64,000 bases of DNA from Marifrigoribacter sp047730175 (lineage in GTDB: Bacteria > Bacteroidota > Bacteroidia > Flavobacteriales > Flavobacteriaceae). Below are positions 7,837 through 16,589 of the stretch, piece by piece; position 1 is the stretch's first letter; each line of letters begins with the position of its first letter. The notes under the pieces are model-generated. The model saw nothing but the letters and a program-made list of their open reading frames with translations, did no database searches and had not been told where the DNA came from. The stretch covers positions 62,001-126,000 of the forward strand of contig NZ_CP159833.1 of the NCBI RefSeq assembly GCF_047730175.1, written 5' to 3'. The position numbers and the translations under genes were made by a program.

Positions 7837-8694
7837 ATGCCGAAGGCAATTATCACACTTACAACTGATTTTGGAGAGAAAGATCACTTTGCTGGCGCGG
7901 TAAAAGGAGCTATTTATAGTGAATTAGAAGATATCAAAATTGTTGATATCTCACATTCTGTTTCTCCTTTTCATTTAACGGAAGCTGCCTATATCATTCA
8001 GAATGCATATAAAAGTTTTCCTTTAGGCAGTATTCATATTATTGGAATTGATTCCGAATTAAACCCAGAAAACAAACATATCGCTGTATTATTAGATGGC
8101 CATTATTTTATTTGTGCCAATAATGGAATCATTTCAATGCTTGCTTCAGCAATAAAACCTGAAAAAATTGTTGAAATTAATATTCATGATCGTATTGAAA
8201 CCAACTTTCCTGTGTTAGATGTGTTTGTAAAAGTTGCTTGTCATATCGCTAGAGGCGGCACCCTAGATGTTATTGGAAAATCTATTATAGATACTCCTTC
8301 AGATAGTGGTGGGTTGCGCCTACTTACAGGGATTAAACCTGTCATTAATAATGATGCCAGTCAAATTATTGGAAATGTAATTTATATTGATAATTATGGA
8401 AATGTAGTTTGTAATATTTCGAGAGATTTATTTGAAAAAATTGGAAAAGGAAGATCTTTTAAAATCAGTGCTAGAACCGCTAACTTTAATGTGGTGCACA
8501 CTAATTATAGTGAAGCTATTAATTTTGACATCCCACAAGACAAACGGGAAGAAGATGGAAAAAAATTAGCCCTTTGGAATTCATCAGGATATCTAGAATT
8601 AGCTATATACAAAAGTAATCCCAGTACCGTAGGGAGTGCTTCTACGTTATTCGGATTGGAATATAGAGATACTATTACCGTAAAATTTAATTAA
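7837..8694 (+). CDS. SAM hydroxide adenosyltransferase (S-adenosylmethionine hydrolase, DUF62 family)
   Basis: 285 residues. The N-terminal IITLTTDFGEKDHFAGAVKG and VDISHSVSPFHLTEAAYI are hallmarks of the DUF62/SAM hydroxide adenosyltransferase family, whose members use an activated water to cleave SAM to adenosine and methionine. They are relatives of fluorinase and chlorinase. The C-terminal small domain (about 175-285), with VIYIDNYGNVVCNI, is present, so the protein is complete. The cellular purpose in flavobacteria is not established. It is transcribed alone from a promoter that abuts the phoH promoter. Confidence 0.88.
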   Translation: MPKAIITLTTDFGEKDHFAGAVKGAIYSELEDIKIVDISHSVSPFHLTEAAYIIQNAYKSFPLGSIHIIGIDSELNPENKHIAVLLDGHYFICANNGIISMLASAIKPEKIVEINIHDRIETNFPVLDVFVKVACHIARGGTLDVIGKSIIDTPSDSGGLRLLTGIKPVINNDASQIIGNVIYIDNYGNVVCNISRDLFEKIGKGRSFKISARTANFNVVHTNYSEAINFDIPQDKREEDGKKLALWNSSGYLELAIYKSNPSTVGSASTLFGLEYRDTITVKFN

Positions 8695-8768
8695 GGGTTT
8701 GATAAATAATAAATTTTTTAAATTTGACACAGAAATTTTGTTTTTATTTGAGGCAAAAAATATAAGCA

Positions 8769-8818
8769 TAGCAATAGCTACGGTTCTATTTTTTAACAAA
8801 GAATAAAGAGAAAAGAAC
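8769..8818 (+). other. intergenic stem-loops, terminator or leader structure
   Basis: Two adjacent inverted repeats: TAGC-AATA-GCTA (8769-8780), then GTTCT...AGAAC (8783-8787 with 8814-8818), extendable through a T-rich/purine-rich pairing. It lies between the SAM hydrolase stop and the monooxygenase-like gene. It could be an imperfect terminator or a folded leader of the gld operon. No T-run follows, so the terminator reading is weak. Confidence 0.3.
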
Positions 8819-8867
8819 AAGTCAAAATGAATTAGTTATTATTTAACAATCCCTAAAAAGAACGTAT

Positions 8868-9164
8868 ATGTTTACAAGAATTGTAAAAATGGAATTTGAG
8901 AATGAAACAGTGCCCACATTTCTCATTAATTTTGAAGATGTAAAATCTAAGATTAGAAATTTTCCTGGCTGTCAGTTTTTAGAATTGTATAAAGATAAAA
9001 ATGACGCTTCTATTTTTTTTACGTATAGCCGATGGGAAACAGAAAATGATTTAGAAAACTATAGAGAAAGTGAGTTATTTAGAACCGTTTGGGCAACAAC
9101 AAAAAAACTCTTTCGTTCTAAACCTCAAGCCTGGAGTGTTGACACCCTTTTTACTGAAAAATAA
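8868..9164 (+). CDS. ABM-type putative quinol monooxygenase / dimeric ferredoxin-like protein
   Basis: 98 residues with the alternating strand-helix pattern of the antibiotic-biosynthesis monooxygenase (ABM) fold: FTRIVKMEFENE at the start, FPGCQFLELYKDKND in the middle, FFTYSRWETENDLENYR afterwards. Members are small dimers, some of which oxidise quinols while others have no known activity. It sits 6 bases upstream of gldF and is probably cotranscribed with the gliding genes. No catalytic residue can be assigned, so the enzyme name is only a family label. Confidence 0.75.
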   Translation: MFTRIVKMEFENETVPTFLINFEDVKSKIRNFPGCQFLELYKDKNDASIFFTYSRWETENDLENYRESELFRTVWATTKKLFRSKPQAWSVDTLFTEK

Positions 9165-9170
9165 TAATAA

Positions 9171-9887
9171 ATGTTAGCCATACTAAAACGTGAAATAAAT
9201 TCATTTTTTGCCTCTTCCATAGGATATTTGGTTATTGCAATTTTTATTGTAATCAATGGATTATTTTTATGGGTTTTTAGTGGCAATTACAATATATTCG
9301 ATAATGGATTTGCCGATTTAACTTCCTTTTTTGAGTTGGCTCCTTGGGTTCTTTTATTTCTAATCCCTGCCATTACAATGCGTGCCTTTAGTGATGAAAA
9401 AAAAATGGGCACCTTAGAACTTTTACTAACAAAACCAATCTCTTTACAGCAGATCGTTTTAGGAAAATATTTTGGAGCTGTTATCTTAATTATTTTGGCT
9501 TTATTACCGAGTGTTTTATATATTATTACCATTTCAAATCTTGGAAGCCCTTCAGGTAATTGGGATATAGGAAGTACCATTGGTTCTTATCTAGGACTAC
9601 TTTTTCTAATACTTGCCTATACTAGCATTGGTGTTTTTGCTTCTACCCTTTCAAAAAATCAGATTGTAGCTTTTATTATTTCTGTGTTTTTATGTTTTTT
9701 ACTTTTTTATGGTTTTGAAGGCCTTTCTTCTTTATTTGATACTGCTATTTCAATGGCTAGTTTAGGAATGAAAGAACATTATAATAGTATTGCTCGTGGT
9801 GTAATTGATACCCGAGACATCATTTACTTTATAAGTATTAGTATTTTATTTTTAGCATTCACTGTTTTTAAACTTCGGAAAGAATAA
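9171..9887 (+). CDS. gldF: gliding motility-associated ABC transporter permease GldF
   Basis: Inner-membrane ABC-2 type permease of 238 residues with six hydrophobic segments. The start MLAILKREINSFFASSIGYLV and the loop FSDEKKMGTLELLLTKPIS are characteristic of GldF and related ABC-2 permeases. GldF works with GldG and the ATPase GldA, which is not in this window. Mutants in Flavobacterium johnsoniae lose gliding, although the transported substrate is unknown. Three bases separate it from gldG, giving a gldFG operon. Confidence 0.92.
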   Translation: MLAILKREINSFFASSIGYLVIAIFIVINGLFLWVFSGNYNIFDNGFADLTSFFELAPWVLLFLIPAITMRAFSDEKKMGTLELLLTKPISLQQIVLGKYFGAVILIILALLPSVLYIITISNLGSPSGNWDIGSTIGSYLGLLFLILAYTSIGVFASTLSKNQIVAFIISVFLCFLLFYGFEGLSSLFDTAISMASLGMKEHYNSIARGVIDTRDIIYFISISILFLAFTVFKLRKE

Positions 9888-9890
9888 GCT

Positions 9891-11588
9891 ATGTTAAAAA
9901 ACAACCTTCAACATATCAAAAAATTACTCTTTCTAATCATAGGAATCATTCTCCTAAACATTGTTAGCAGTTATATCTACAAGCGATTCGATTTAACTCA
10001 AGATAATCGATATACCCTATCTGAAGCAGCCATAAAAACGATTGAAACTGCAGATGCTCCTATATTAGTGGATGTGTTTTTAGAAGGTAATTTTCCCCCT
10101 GAATTTAAACGTCTTCAGATGGAAACAAAACAATTATTAGAAGAATTTTCAGCTTCAAATTCTAATATCCGCTATGAGTTTATAAATCCTTTAGAAAATG
10201 AAGAAGATGCAGATGCTATTCGAGATCAATTTGCACAGTTTGGATTAATCCCTGCACAGGTAGAAGTAAAACAAAACGGTAAAGTTAGTACGGAACAAAT
10301 ATATCCTTGGGCACTGGCTTATTACAATAGTAAAACAGTTAAAATACCCTTACTTAAAAATCAGTTAGGAATTACTTCCGAAGAACGTGTAACAAATTCA
10401 ATCCAAAATTTAGAATATGCTTTTGCTGATGGATTTAATAAATTATTGAATCCAAAAAAACGCAAAGTAGCTGTTATAAAAGGGAATGGTGAAATGGAGG
10501 ATAAATTTGTAGCCGACTTCTTTAAATCGCTACAAGACTACTATTATATTGCTCCTTTTACCTTGGATTCTATTTCAGTAACTCCAAAAAGAACTTTGGA
10601 ACAATTAAAAACCTTTGATTTAATCGTTGTTGCAGATCCAAAAGAAGCTTTTAATGATTCTGAAAAATATGCGCTGGATCAATATGTTATGAAAGGTGGC
10701 GCTTCATTATGGCTCTTAAATTCAATTGATATTAAACAAGATAGTTTGAGTGGAAAAACCTATGCTTTTCCAAGAAATATAAATATGACCGATTTTTTCT
10801 TTAAATACGGTCTAAGAATTAATGCAAACGTAATAAAAGATGTGTACTCCGCTCCTATTATGTTAGCATCTGGTAATGAAAGAGATGCTCAATACAGTAG
10901 ATATCCTTGGTTGTATAGTCCTCTTTCAGCGAGTAATAATAATCATCCAATTGTAACAAATATTGAAGCGGTTAAATTTGATTATACCAGTAGTATCGAC
11001 ACCTTACCAAACAGCATATCTAAAACCATTTTACTAAGCAGTTCCCCTATTACTAAATCTGTGGGAATGCCTTTAGAAATAGATATCAATCAAGAGGTAA
11101 CTGAAAATTTAAAAATAGTAAATGAAGGTCCTTCCCCAACAGATTTTAACTCAGGTGAATTACCCCTAGCTATCTTATTAGAAGGTGAATTTTCTTCCGT
11201 ATTTTCAAATAGATTAAAACCTTTTAAACTGAAGAATGACCTCAGTTTTAGTGTTGAAACAAAAATGGTCGTGATTAGCGATGAAAGTATTATTAGAAAT
11301 CAATTTCAAGGAAATCGTCCTTTAGAGTTAGGTTTTGACAAATGGACAAATTCATTTTACGGTAATAAAGATTTTTTATTGAATACGGTCAACTACCTGC
11401 TTGATGATAGTGGACTTATAAACATTAGAACTAAGGAAATATCCATTCCTTTTCTTGATCTTCAGAAAACGACTAAAAAACGTACACAATGGCAAATAGT
11501 TAACATCCTGTTACCATTACTTTTATTAGCAATATTTGGCTTAATATTTAACTATATCCGTAAAAGAAAATATTCTAAGTTTTGTTAA
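9891..11588 (+). CDS. gldG: gliding motility-associated protein GldG
   Basis: 565 residues with one N-terminal membrane helix (about 12-30), a large periplasmic region, and a C-terminal helix at about 538-557 followed by basic residues. The ABC-type uncharacterised transport domain is recognised from YKRFDLTQDNRYTLSEAA and VAVIKGNGEMEDKFVADF, which are typical of GldG. It is thought to act with GldF and GldA as an ABC complex needed for gliding. Length and topology are as expected. It is the last gene of the operon; dnaN has its own promoter 33 bases downstream. Confidence 0.92.
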   Translation: MLKNNLQHIKKLLFLIIGIILLNIVSSYIYKRFDLTQDNRYTLSEAAIKTIETADAPILVDVFLEGNFPPEFKRLQMETKQLLEEFSASNSNIRYEFINPLENEEDADAIRDQFAQFGLIPAQVEVKQNGKVSTEQIYPWALAYYNSKTVKIPLLKNQLGITSEERVTNSIQNLEYAFADGFNKLLNPKKRKVAVIKGNGEMEDKFVADFFKSLQDYYYIAPFTLDSISVTPKRTLEQLKTFDLIVVADPKEAFNDSEKYALDQYVMKGGASLWLLNSIDIKQDSLSGKTYAFPRNINMTDFFFKYGLRINANVIKDVYSAPIMLASGNERDAQYSRYPWLYSPLSASNNNHPIVTNIEAVKFDYTSSIDTLPNSISKTILLSSSPITKSVGMPLEIDINQEVTENLKIVNEGPSPTDFNSGELPLAILLEGEFSSVFSNRLKPFKLKNDLSFSVETKMVVISDESIIRNQFQGNRPLELGFDKWTNSFYGNKDFLLNTVNYLLDDSGLINIRTKEISIPFLDLQKTTKKRTQWQIVNILLPLLLLAIFGLIFNYIRKRKYSKFC

Positions 11589-11620
11589 TAAATTTCTTTT
11601 CGAAACCGTCCTTTTTTAAA

Positions 11621-11628
11621 TATATTTG
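11621..11628 (+). promoter_or_regulatory. -7 box of dnaN
   Basis: TATATTTG, an exact TAnnTTTG match, 72 bases upstream of the dnaN ATG, with TTC at the N19 position for -33. It implies a leader of roughly 65 bases. Confidence 0.6.
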
Positions 11629-11700
11629 TAGCCAGACTTTATTAAAAATAAACATCAGGAAAAGATATTTTTTTTTGATATTAAAAAATAAAATTTCACA

Positions 11701-12819
11701 ATGAAATTCATCGTATCAAGTTCTTATTTATTAAAACAACTTCAAGTACTGGGAGGTATTATCAATAATAATAACACCCTACCTATTTTAGATAACTTTC
11801 TATTTAATTTAGATGGAAACTTATTAACGGTTTCTTCATCAGATCTAGAAACTACAATTTCTTCAAAGTTAGACGTTGAAAGCAATGAAAAAGGAGCCGT
11901 TTGTATTCCTGCAAGGTTATTATTAGATACATTAAAAACATTTCCTGAACAACCATTAACATTTACGGTTGAAGATAATAATACGGTCGAAATTAGCTCA
12001 AACCATGGTAAATATGCACTAGCATATGCTAATGGAGAAGAGTTTCCTAATGCAATCGAAATAAAAGATCCTAGCGCTACGGTAATGCAAGGAGATATAT
12101 TAGCGACTGCGATTAGTAAAACTATTTTTGCTGCTGGAAATGATGATTTACGCCCCGTAATGAGCGGTGTATTTTTTCAGTTTTCTACGGAAAGCTTAAC
12201 CTTCGTTGCAACCGATGCTCATAAATTAGTAAAATATACACGTGAAGATCTTCAAGCTTCTCAAACGGCAGAATTTATTATGCCTAAGAAACCATTGAAC
12301 TTGTTAAAATCTATTTTAGCAGGAAGTGAAGAAAATGTAACGATTGAATACAATGAATCAAATGCGAAATTCATTTTTGATGATACCGAAATGATTTGTC
12401 GATTAATCGATGGAAAATATCCAAATTACGAAGCGGTAATTCCGAAAGAAAATCCCAATAAATTAACGATTGAAAGAAATCAATTCTTGAACTCTGTTCG
12501 TCGTGTTTCTATTTTCTCAAATAAAACAACACATCAAATTAGATTAAAAATAGCTGGAGCTGAATTAAATGTTTCTGCCGAAGATATTGATTATAGCAAT
12601 AAAGCAGAAGAACGCCTTACGTGCGATTATCAAGGCGATGATATGCAAATAGGATTTAACTCCCGTTTCTTAACAGAAATGTTGAGTAATTTAAGCAGTG
12701 ATGAGGTGTCTCTTGAAATGTCTTTACCAAATAGAGCGGGAATTTTAACGCCTGCTGATGGTTTAGATGAAGGAGAACAAATTACAATGCTGGTAATGCC
12801 TGTGATGCTTAACAACTAA
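11701..12819 (+). CDS. dnaN: DNA polymerase III beta subunit (sliding clamp)
   Basis: 372 residues, the usual clamp length, made of three repeated domains of about 120 residues each. Diagnostic stretches include MKFIVSSSYLLKQL at the start, FVATDAHKLVKY in the middle domain, FNSRFLTEML, and the C-terminal ITMLVMPVML that forms part of the clamp-binding pocket. It forms a dimeric ring that tethers replication and repair polymerases to DNA. It is not next to dnaA or recF here, which is normal in Bacteroidota. It is monocistronic, with its own promoter and a strong terminator 23 bases after the stop. Confidence 0.97.
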   Translation: MKFIVSSSYLLKQLQVLGGIINNNNTLPILDNFLFNLDGNLLTVSSSDLETTISSKLDVESNEKGAVCIPARLLLDTLKTFPEQPLTFTVEDNNTVEISSNHGKYALAYANGEEFPNAIEIKDPSATVMQGDILATAISKTIFAAGNDDLRPVMSGVFFQFSTESLTFVATDAHKLVKYTREDLQASQTAEFIMPKKPLNLLKSILAGSEENVTIEYNESNAKFIFDDTEMICRLIDGKYPNYEAVIPKENPNKLTIERNQFLNSVRRVSIFSNKTTHQIRLKIAGAELNVSAEDIDYSNKAEERLTCDYQGDDMQIGFNSRFLTEMLSNLSSDEVSLEMSLPNRAGILTPADGLDEGEQITMLVMPVMLNN

Positions 12820-12842
12820 TAAATTATATTGTTATACAAAAT

Positions 12843-12870
12843 AAAAAAACCGCCAATCGGCGGTTTTTTT
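12843..12870. terminator. bidirectional rho-independent terminator between dnaN and DUF1573 gene
   Basis: AACCGCC-AATC-GGCGGTT with a flanking A-run on the left and T-run on the right. It works symmetrically for the two convergent genes. Confidence 0.92.
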
Positions 12871-12892
12871 AATGTAATTAATCTCTCACAAA

Positions 12893-13345
12893 TTAGTTAT
12901 TAGTCAATAGGACTGATTCTTTTTCCTTCGTTACAGTTCCTTTTATTTTTAATGCTTTTCGGCTTTCGAAAGCATTAGAATTTATGGTGATTGTTTTTGA
13001 AAATGCCCCAACTCTTTTTGTAGCATATTTTACTTCTATCGTAGACGTTTCTCCTGGCATGACAGGTTTTTTCGAATAGTTTGGTACCGTACAGCCACAA
13101 CTCGATTTAATATCTGCGATAATAATAGGTGATCTTCCTCGGTTAGTAAACGTAAAAGTTCTCGTACCATCAGATTCGTAATCGATCGAGCCATAGTCAA
13201 TGACTTCAGTTTCAAAATCGAATACTCCCGCTGTGGTTGCTTTATCTTGTGCTTGTAATACAAGTCCTTGAAATAAGAAAACGATTAGGAATAAAGGGAT
13301 TAGTTTAGTCCTTGTTTTTTTTGTTTGTCCTTTTAATTGATTCAT
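12893..13345 (-). CDS. secreted DUF1573 domain protein
   Basis: 150 residues. A basic start and hydrophobic segment (LIPLFLIVFLFQGLVLQAQ, about 16-33) form a signal peptide. The rest is one immunoglobulin-like DUF1573 domain: FDFETEVIDYGSIDYES, then FTFTNRGRSPIIIADIKSSCGCTVP with the CGC cysteine pair that marks the family, and GETSTIEVKYATKRVG. DUF1573 proteins are abundant in Bacteroidota and exported, with no defined activity. Monocistronic. Confidence 0.85.
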   Translation of the reverse strand: MNQLKGQTKKTRTKLIPLFLIVFLFQGLVLQAQDKATTAGVFDFETEVIDYGSIDYESDGTRTFTFTNRGRSPIIIADIKSSCGCTVPNYSKKPVMPGETSTIEVKYATKRVGAFSKTITINSNAFESRKALKIKGTVTKEKESVLLTNN

Positions 13346-13463
13346 AATGTATTTTTTTTAATATTAGTTAATAGAAAGGCAAACATCTACAATTACTTTA
13401 AAAAATAAGTGAAATCAAGGGTTGAAATAGGGTCTAGTCCTAGGTTGAAAAATAATTTTTAGC

Positions 13464-13491
13464 TCTCGACTGCTTTCGAAATGACATAAAA
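13464..13491. repeat. tandem-spaced extragenic repeat, copy 1
   Basis: The 28-base TCTCGACTGCTTTCGAAATG... shares 24 of 28 positions with 13548-13575. The core CTCGACTGC..TCGAA recurs partially at about 14056. It lies in noncoding DNA between the DUF1573 and DUF4870 genes. Confidence 0.55.
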
Positions 13492-13547
13492 TCAACTTCA
13501 TTATAAACATTTCTGTTTAACAAATACTTTGTCATTTTTTATTCTGT

Positions 13548-13575
13548 TCTCGACTGCGCTCGAACTAACATAAAA
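13548..13575. repeat. tandem-spaced extragenic repeat, copy 2
   Basis: TCTCGACTGCGCTCGAACTA... is the second copy, 84 bases from the first, and abuts the terminator of the DUF4870 gene. The remainder of the gap 13346-13621 holds nothing else I can identify. Confidence 0.55.
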
Positions 13576-13600
13576 AAAGCCGCTTGATGAAGGCGGCTTT
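13576..13600 (-). terminator. terminator of the DUF4870 gene
   Basis: AAAGCCGC...GCGGCTTT forms an 8-bp stem; on the minus strand it is followed by seven T. It lies 22 bases after the DUF4870 stop codon. Confidence 0.8.
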
Positions 13601-13621
13601 CAATATATATATTCAAGTTTT

Positions 13622-13984
13622 TTATTTAATAAATTGTATCGTTAAAAACTCACTTGGATCTTCATTGTTACTTGCTCTTACAGCATTTACAATTGGCATT
13701 ACAAAACCTAAGATTCCAGTAAGTACTAAAGTTAATATTCCTAACCCTAACAATAAAATTGCTGGGATACTTATTAAAGCATACAATAATAAGCTTAACT
13801 GAAAGTTCATAATTTGCTTTCCATGATCGTCCATTCCTAAAACTTTATCCTTTGATGTTAACCAAAGAATTAAAGGAACGATTAAACCTCCAAAGCCTGT
13901 TATATAAGTCAATAACTGACTTAAATGCGTAATTACTAATAATTGTTTGTCTTTTCTTAACACCCTGTGATGTATTGTTTCCAT
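13622..13984 (-). CDS. DUF4870 domain (Tic20-like) small membrane protein
   Basis: 120 residues from ATG 13984 (METIHHRVLRKD). A longer in-frame reading from 14083 would overlap the mnmE promoter and lacks family similarity, so the shorter start is preferred. The protein has the DUF4870 layout: ITHLSQLLTYITGFGGLIVPLILW, the charged loop KDKVLGMDDHGKQIMNFQLS, then two hydrophobic helices. The family is widespread, membrane-bound and uncharacterised. It is divergent from mnmE with 100 bases between starts. Confidence 0.85.
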   Translation of the reverse strand: METIHHRVLRKDKQLLVITHLSQLLTYITGFGGLIVPLILWLTSKDKVLGMDDHGKQIMNFQLSLLLYALISIPAILLLGLGILTLVLTGILGFVMPIVNAVRASNNEDPSEFLTIQFIK

Positions 13985-14071
13985 TTTATGATTGATTGTT
14001 TTTAAGTTACACACTATTAGTATAGATCTGTAATAAAATGTTACAAAGAATGTTCCCTCGACTGAATTTAG

Positions 14072-14079
14072 TATTTTTG
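14072..14079 (+). promoter_or_regulatory. -7 box of mnmE, almost touching the start codon
   Basis: TATTTTTG, an exact TAnnTTTG match, ends only 5 bases before the mnmE ATG at 14085. Transcription would start at or next to the start codon, predicting a leaderless or near-leaderless mRNA. Confidence 0.5.
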
Positions 14080-14084
14080 CCACA

Positions 14085-15461
14085 ATGAATTATTTAGATA
14101 CCATCGTCGCTTTAGCAACACCTTCTGGTGCAGGAGCTATCGGCATTATTCGTCTTTCTGGACCTGAGGCTATTTCAATCGCTTCCAACATGTTTGTTTC
14201 TATTTCTGGAAAGAAATTACAGGAGCAAAAAACACATACAGTCCATTTAGGTCATATTATTTTAGGTGATCGAATTTTAGATGAAGTATTAGCTACCATT
14301 TTTAAAAATCCTCATTCGTATACCGGTGAAGATGTGGTGGAGTTTTCTTGCCACGGAAGTGATTTTATAAAACAAGAAATCATTCAATACTCCATTGACT
14401 CGGGATGTCGTATGGCAAGCCCTGGTGAATTTACACAACGTGCTTTTTTAAATGGAAAGATGGATTTAAGTCAGGCGGAAGCTGTAGCCGATTTAATTGC
14501 TTCGGAAAGTAAAGCAGAACATCAAATTGCTATACAGCAAATGAAAGGCGGTTTTTCAGAAGATTTAAAAGTGCTTCGCGATAAACTCATTAATTTTACT
14601 GCTTTAATCGAATTAGAATTAGATTTTACTGAAGAAGATGTAGAGTTTGCCAACCGTGATGAATTAAACAATTTAATTTCAGAAATAGAAATCTATTTAA
14701 GCACATTAGCGGCATCATTTAAATTAGGAAATGCGATTAAGAATGGAATTAACACTACAATTGTTGGACGGCCTAACGCTGGAAAATCCACCTTATTAAA
14801 TGCATTATTAAACGAAGAAAGAGCTATTGTATCTAGTATTGCAGGGACCACGCGTGATACGATTGAAGAGATATTAAATATTGAAGGGATTTCGTTTCGA
14901 TTTATCGATACTGCGGGGCTACGTAAGACCAATGATGAAATTGAAAAGATAGGAGTTGAACGTGCTTTAGAAAATGTCAACAAATCGGCAGTGTATATTT
15001 ATTTGTTCGATATTGCCGAACTTTCAGTAGAAGATGTTATTCAGGATTTATCTGAATTGCCACAAAACATTCCTAGAGTTGTGGTGGCTAATAAAAGTGA
15101 TATTGTTTCAGAAGAAATACTTAAAACCTTTAAAGATTCAGAAATAAAATTCATATTTATTTCAGCAAAAACAAAAGATCATCTATCGCAATTAAAAGAT
15201 AAATTAGTGTCTACGATCGATATTAGCAGCTTAAATTCTAATCAGACAATTATTACAAACACTAGGCATTTACAAGCCTTACAGGATGCATTGTCACATA
15301 TTAGAGAAGTTAAACAAGGGTTTAGTTTGGGCTTGAGTGGTGATTTAGTCTCTATCGATTTAAGGGCCACATTAGAAGCCATTGGCAGAATTACAGGTGA
15401 AGTAAGTGTAGATGCAGATATTTTAGGTACCATTTTTGGTAAATTCTGTATTGGGAAATAA
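14085..15461 (+). CDS. mnmE: tRNA uridine-5-carboxymethylaminomethyl modification GTPase
   Basis: Cytosolic GTPase that with MnmG modifies the wobble uridine (cmnm5U34) of several tRNAs. The 458 residues show the N-terminal folate-binding domain (DTIVALATPSGAGAIGIIRLSG), the embedded G domain with G1 GRPNAGKS, G3 DTAG and G4 NKSD, and the C-terminal FCIGK motif carrying the catalytic Cys. Length is complete. The gene is monocistronic, with a promoter almost at the ATG. Confidence 0.97.
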   Translation: MNYLDTIVALATPSGAGAIGIIRLSGPEAISIASNMFVSISGKKLQEQKTHTVHLGHIILGDRILDEVLATIFKNPHSYTGEDVVEFSCHGSDFIKQEIIQYSIDSGCRMASPGEFTQRAFLNGKMDLSQAEAVADLIASESKAEHQIAIQQMKGGFSEDLKVLRDKLINFTALIELELDFTEEDVEFANRDELNNLISEIEIYLSTLAASFKLGNAIKNGINTTIVGRPNAGKSTLLNALLNEERAIVSSIAGTTRDTIEEILNIEGISFRFIDTAGLRKTNDEIEKIGVERALENVNKSAVYIYLFDIAELSVEDVIQDLSELPQNIPRVVVANKSDIVSEEILKTFKDSEIKFIFISAKTKDHLSQLKDKLVSTIDISSLNSNQTIITNTRHLQALQDALSHIREVKQGFSLGLSGDLVSIDLRATLEAIGRITGEVSVDADILGTIFGKFCIGK

Positions 15462-15557
15462 TTCAGAATAAATAAATAACTATATTTAAATCTAATAAGA
15501 ACAATAGCCGCCTATTACTTTGTACAGAAGCTTTAGGTGAATTTAAAAATGAACCCT

Positions 15558-16013
15558 ATGAAAAAAATATTTACTATATTAATTCTATTGATTACTGCTC
15601 AAAGTTTTGCTCAAATAGAAACTGCTTTAATTGGAGAATGGAAAGCTATTGCAATAAAAAATGATTCGTTTTTTTATCATTCACAAAATGATTCCATTAC
15701 TTTTAATCCTAATGCTAAAGTAGAAGAAAAAGATAAAAGTATGTTTAAGTCAGGGATGAAAGCATCTCTTTCTAGTAAAAAATATTTTTTTAAAGTTAAT
15801 AATGAATTTATATTAAAAAACTCTCCAACGGAGGAAGTAATTTTAACTTATGAAGTTTTGAAAGAAACAAAAGTGATTAATCTTTATGAAAAAAATAAAA
15901 ACCAAGCCCCTATCGGAAAGATAGAGTATTTCTCAAGAAATGGTTCTTTGGAATTGCAGATGACTATAAGTGGACAAAAAAATTCATTTATGATATTAAA
16001 TAAGGTAAACTAA
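15558..16013 (+). CDS. small secreted protein, lipocalin-like
   Basis: 152 residues from ATG 15558, chosen because MKKIFTILILLITAQSFAQ is a clean signal peptide cleaved after SFA. In-frame GTG 15537 and ATG 15549 would only lengthen the basic region. The mature part begins IETALIGEWKAIAI, reminiscent of the LxGxW start of lipocalin-like domains in Bacteroidota secreted proteins, then forms short beta strands with many Lys and Asn. There is no cysteine and no catalytic motif. It lies just before the repeat-rich gap. Confidence 0.6.
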   Translation: MKKIFTILILLITAQSFAQIETALIGEWKAIAIKNDSFFYHSQNDSITFNPNAKVEEKDKSMFKSGMKASLSSKKYFFKVNNEFILKNSPTEEVILTYEVLKETKVINLYEKNKNQAPIGKIEYFSRNGSLELQMTISGQKNSFMILNKVN

Positions 16014-16204
16014 TCCATACTTAATAGAGGCTAACAGTTACAATAAAGATACTATTACCCGATTTATTTCCGGGATATGAGTAATAAAATTTAGTATATA
16101 ACACGTTACCTATAATATAAGATTTGAGTAAGACAAGAGATTTTTTAGCTGAATTAAATGATTATTAATTAGCCTTTTTTGTTAAGTTCAAGCTTTCCAC
16201 ATAT

Positions 16205-16525
16205 ATGGAAGACACTCAATTGGAAATTAATAATTTTATTCTTGAAAAAGGGCTTACAGAAAATAAAATTGAAAAGCTCATCTCTGCAAATCCAAAAAGA
16301 GAATCTAAAAACAGTGAAATTCGATGTCCAAGATGTTCATCTGACAAAATCAGAAGTGAAAAAGTTTAATGGACAAATACTGTTGACCAAATTGGTTATT
16401 CTAATGAAATTGCAACTATAAATGGATTAGGAGGAAAAGCTACTTATAAAAGTCAAGTAATTTGTAATGTTTGTGGGTTTTGGTTCACAGATCCGAATTT
16501 TGAAAAACGTAAGAAACCATTTTGA
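16205..16525 (+). pseudogene. zinc-ribbon protein interrupted by one in-frame stop
   Basis: Starting at ATG 16205, one frame reads through 106 codons to TGA 16523-16525 except for a single TAA at 16367-16369. Upstream of it is MEDTQLEINNFILEKGLTEN... with a CPRC pair (residues 41-44). Downstream is WTNTVDQIGYSNEIATINGL... with a CNVC pair near residue 86. The two CxxC pairs together would form one zinc ribbon, so the stop splits a functional unit. The simplest reading is a nonsense mutation; a sequencing error is the alternative. The family is not recognised. It lies beside the attC-like repeats. Confidence 0.6.
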
Positions 16526-16589
16526 CATTATATTGCTGATTCAATTTTTGATTTGTTTATTCGTTAATTAAAAATAATACTATAGGTAG

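Noticed and set aside
13985..14083. N-terminal extension of the DUF4870 protein
   Set aside because: It would overlap the mnmE promoter and has no similarity to the family; ATG 13984 gives the expected length.
16179..16421. 80-codon open frame beginning at 16179
   Set aside because: It is out of frame with the CPRC/CNVC zinc-ribbon reading on the same strand and its product has no plausible composition, so it is a shadow of the pseudogene.
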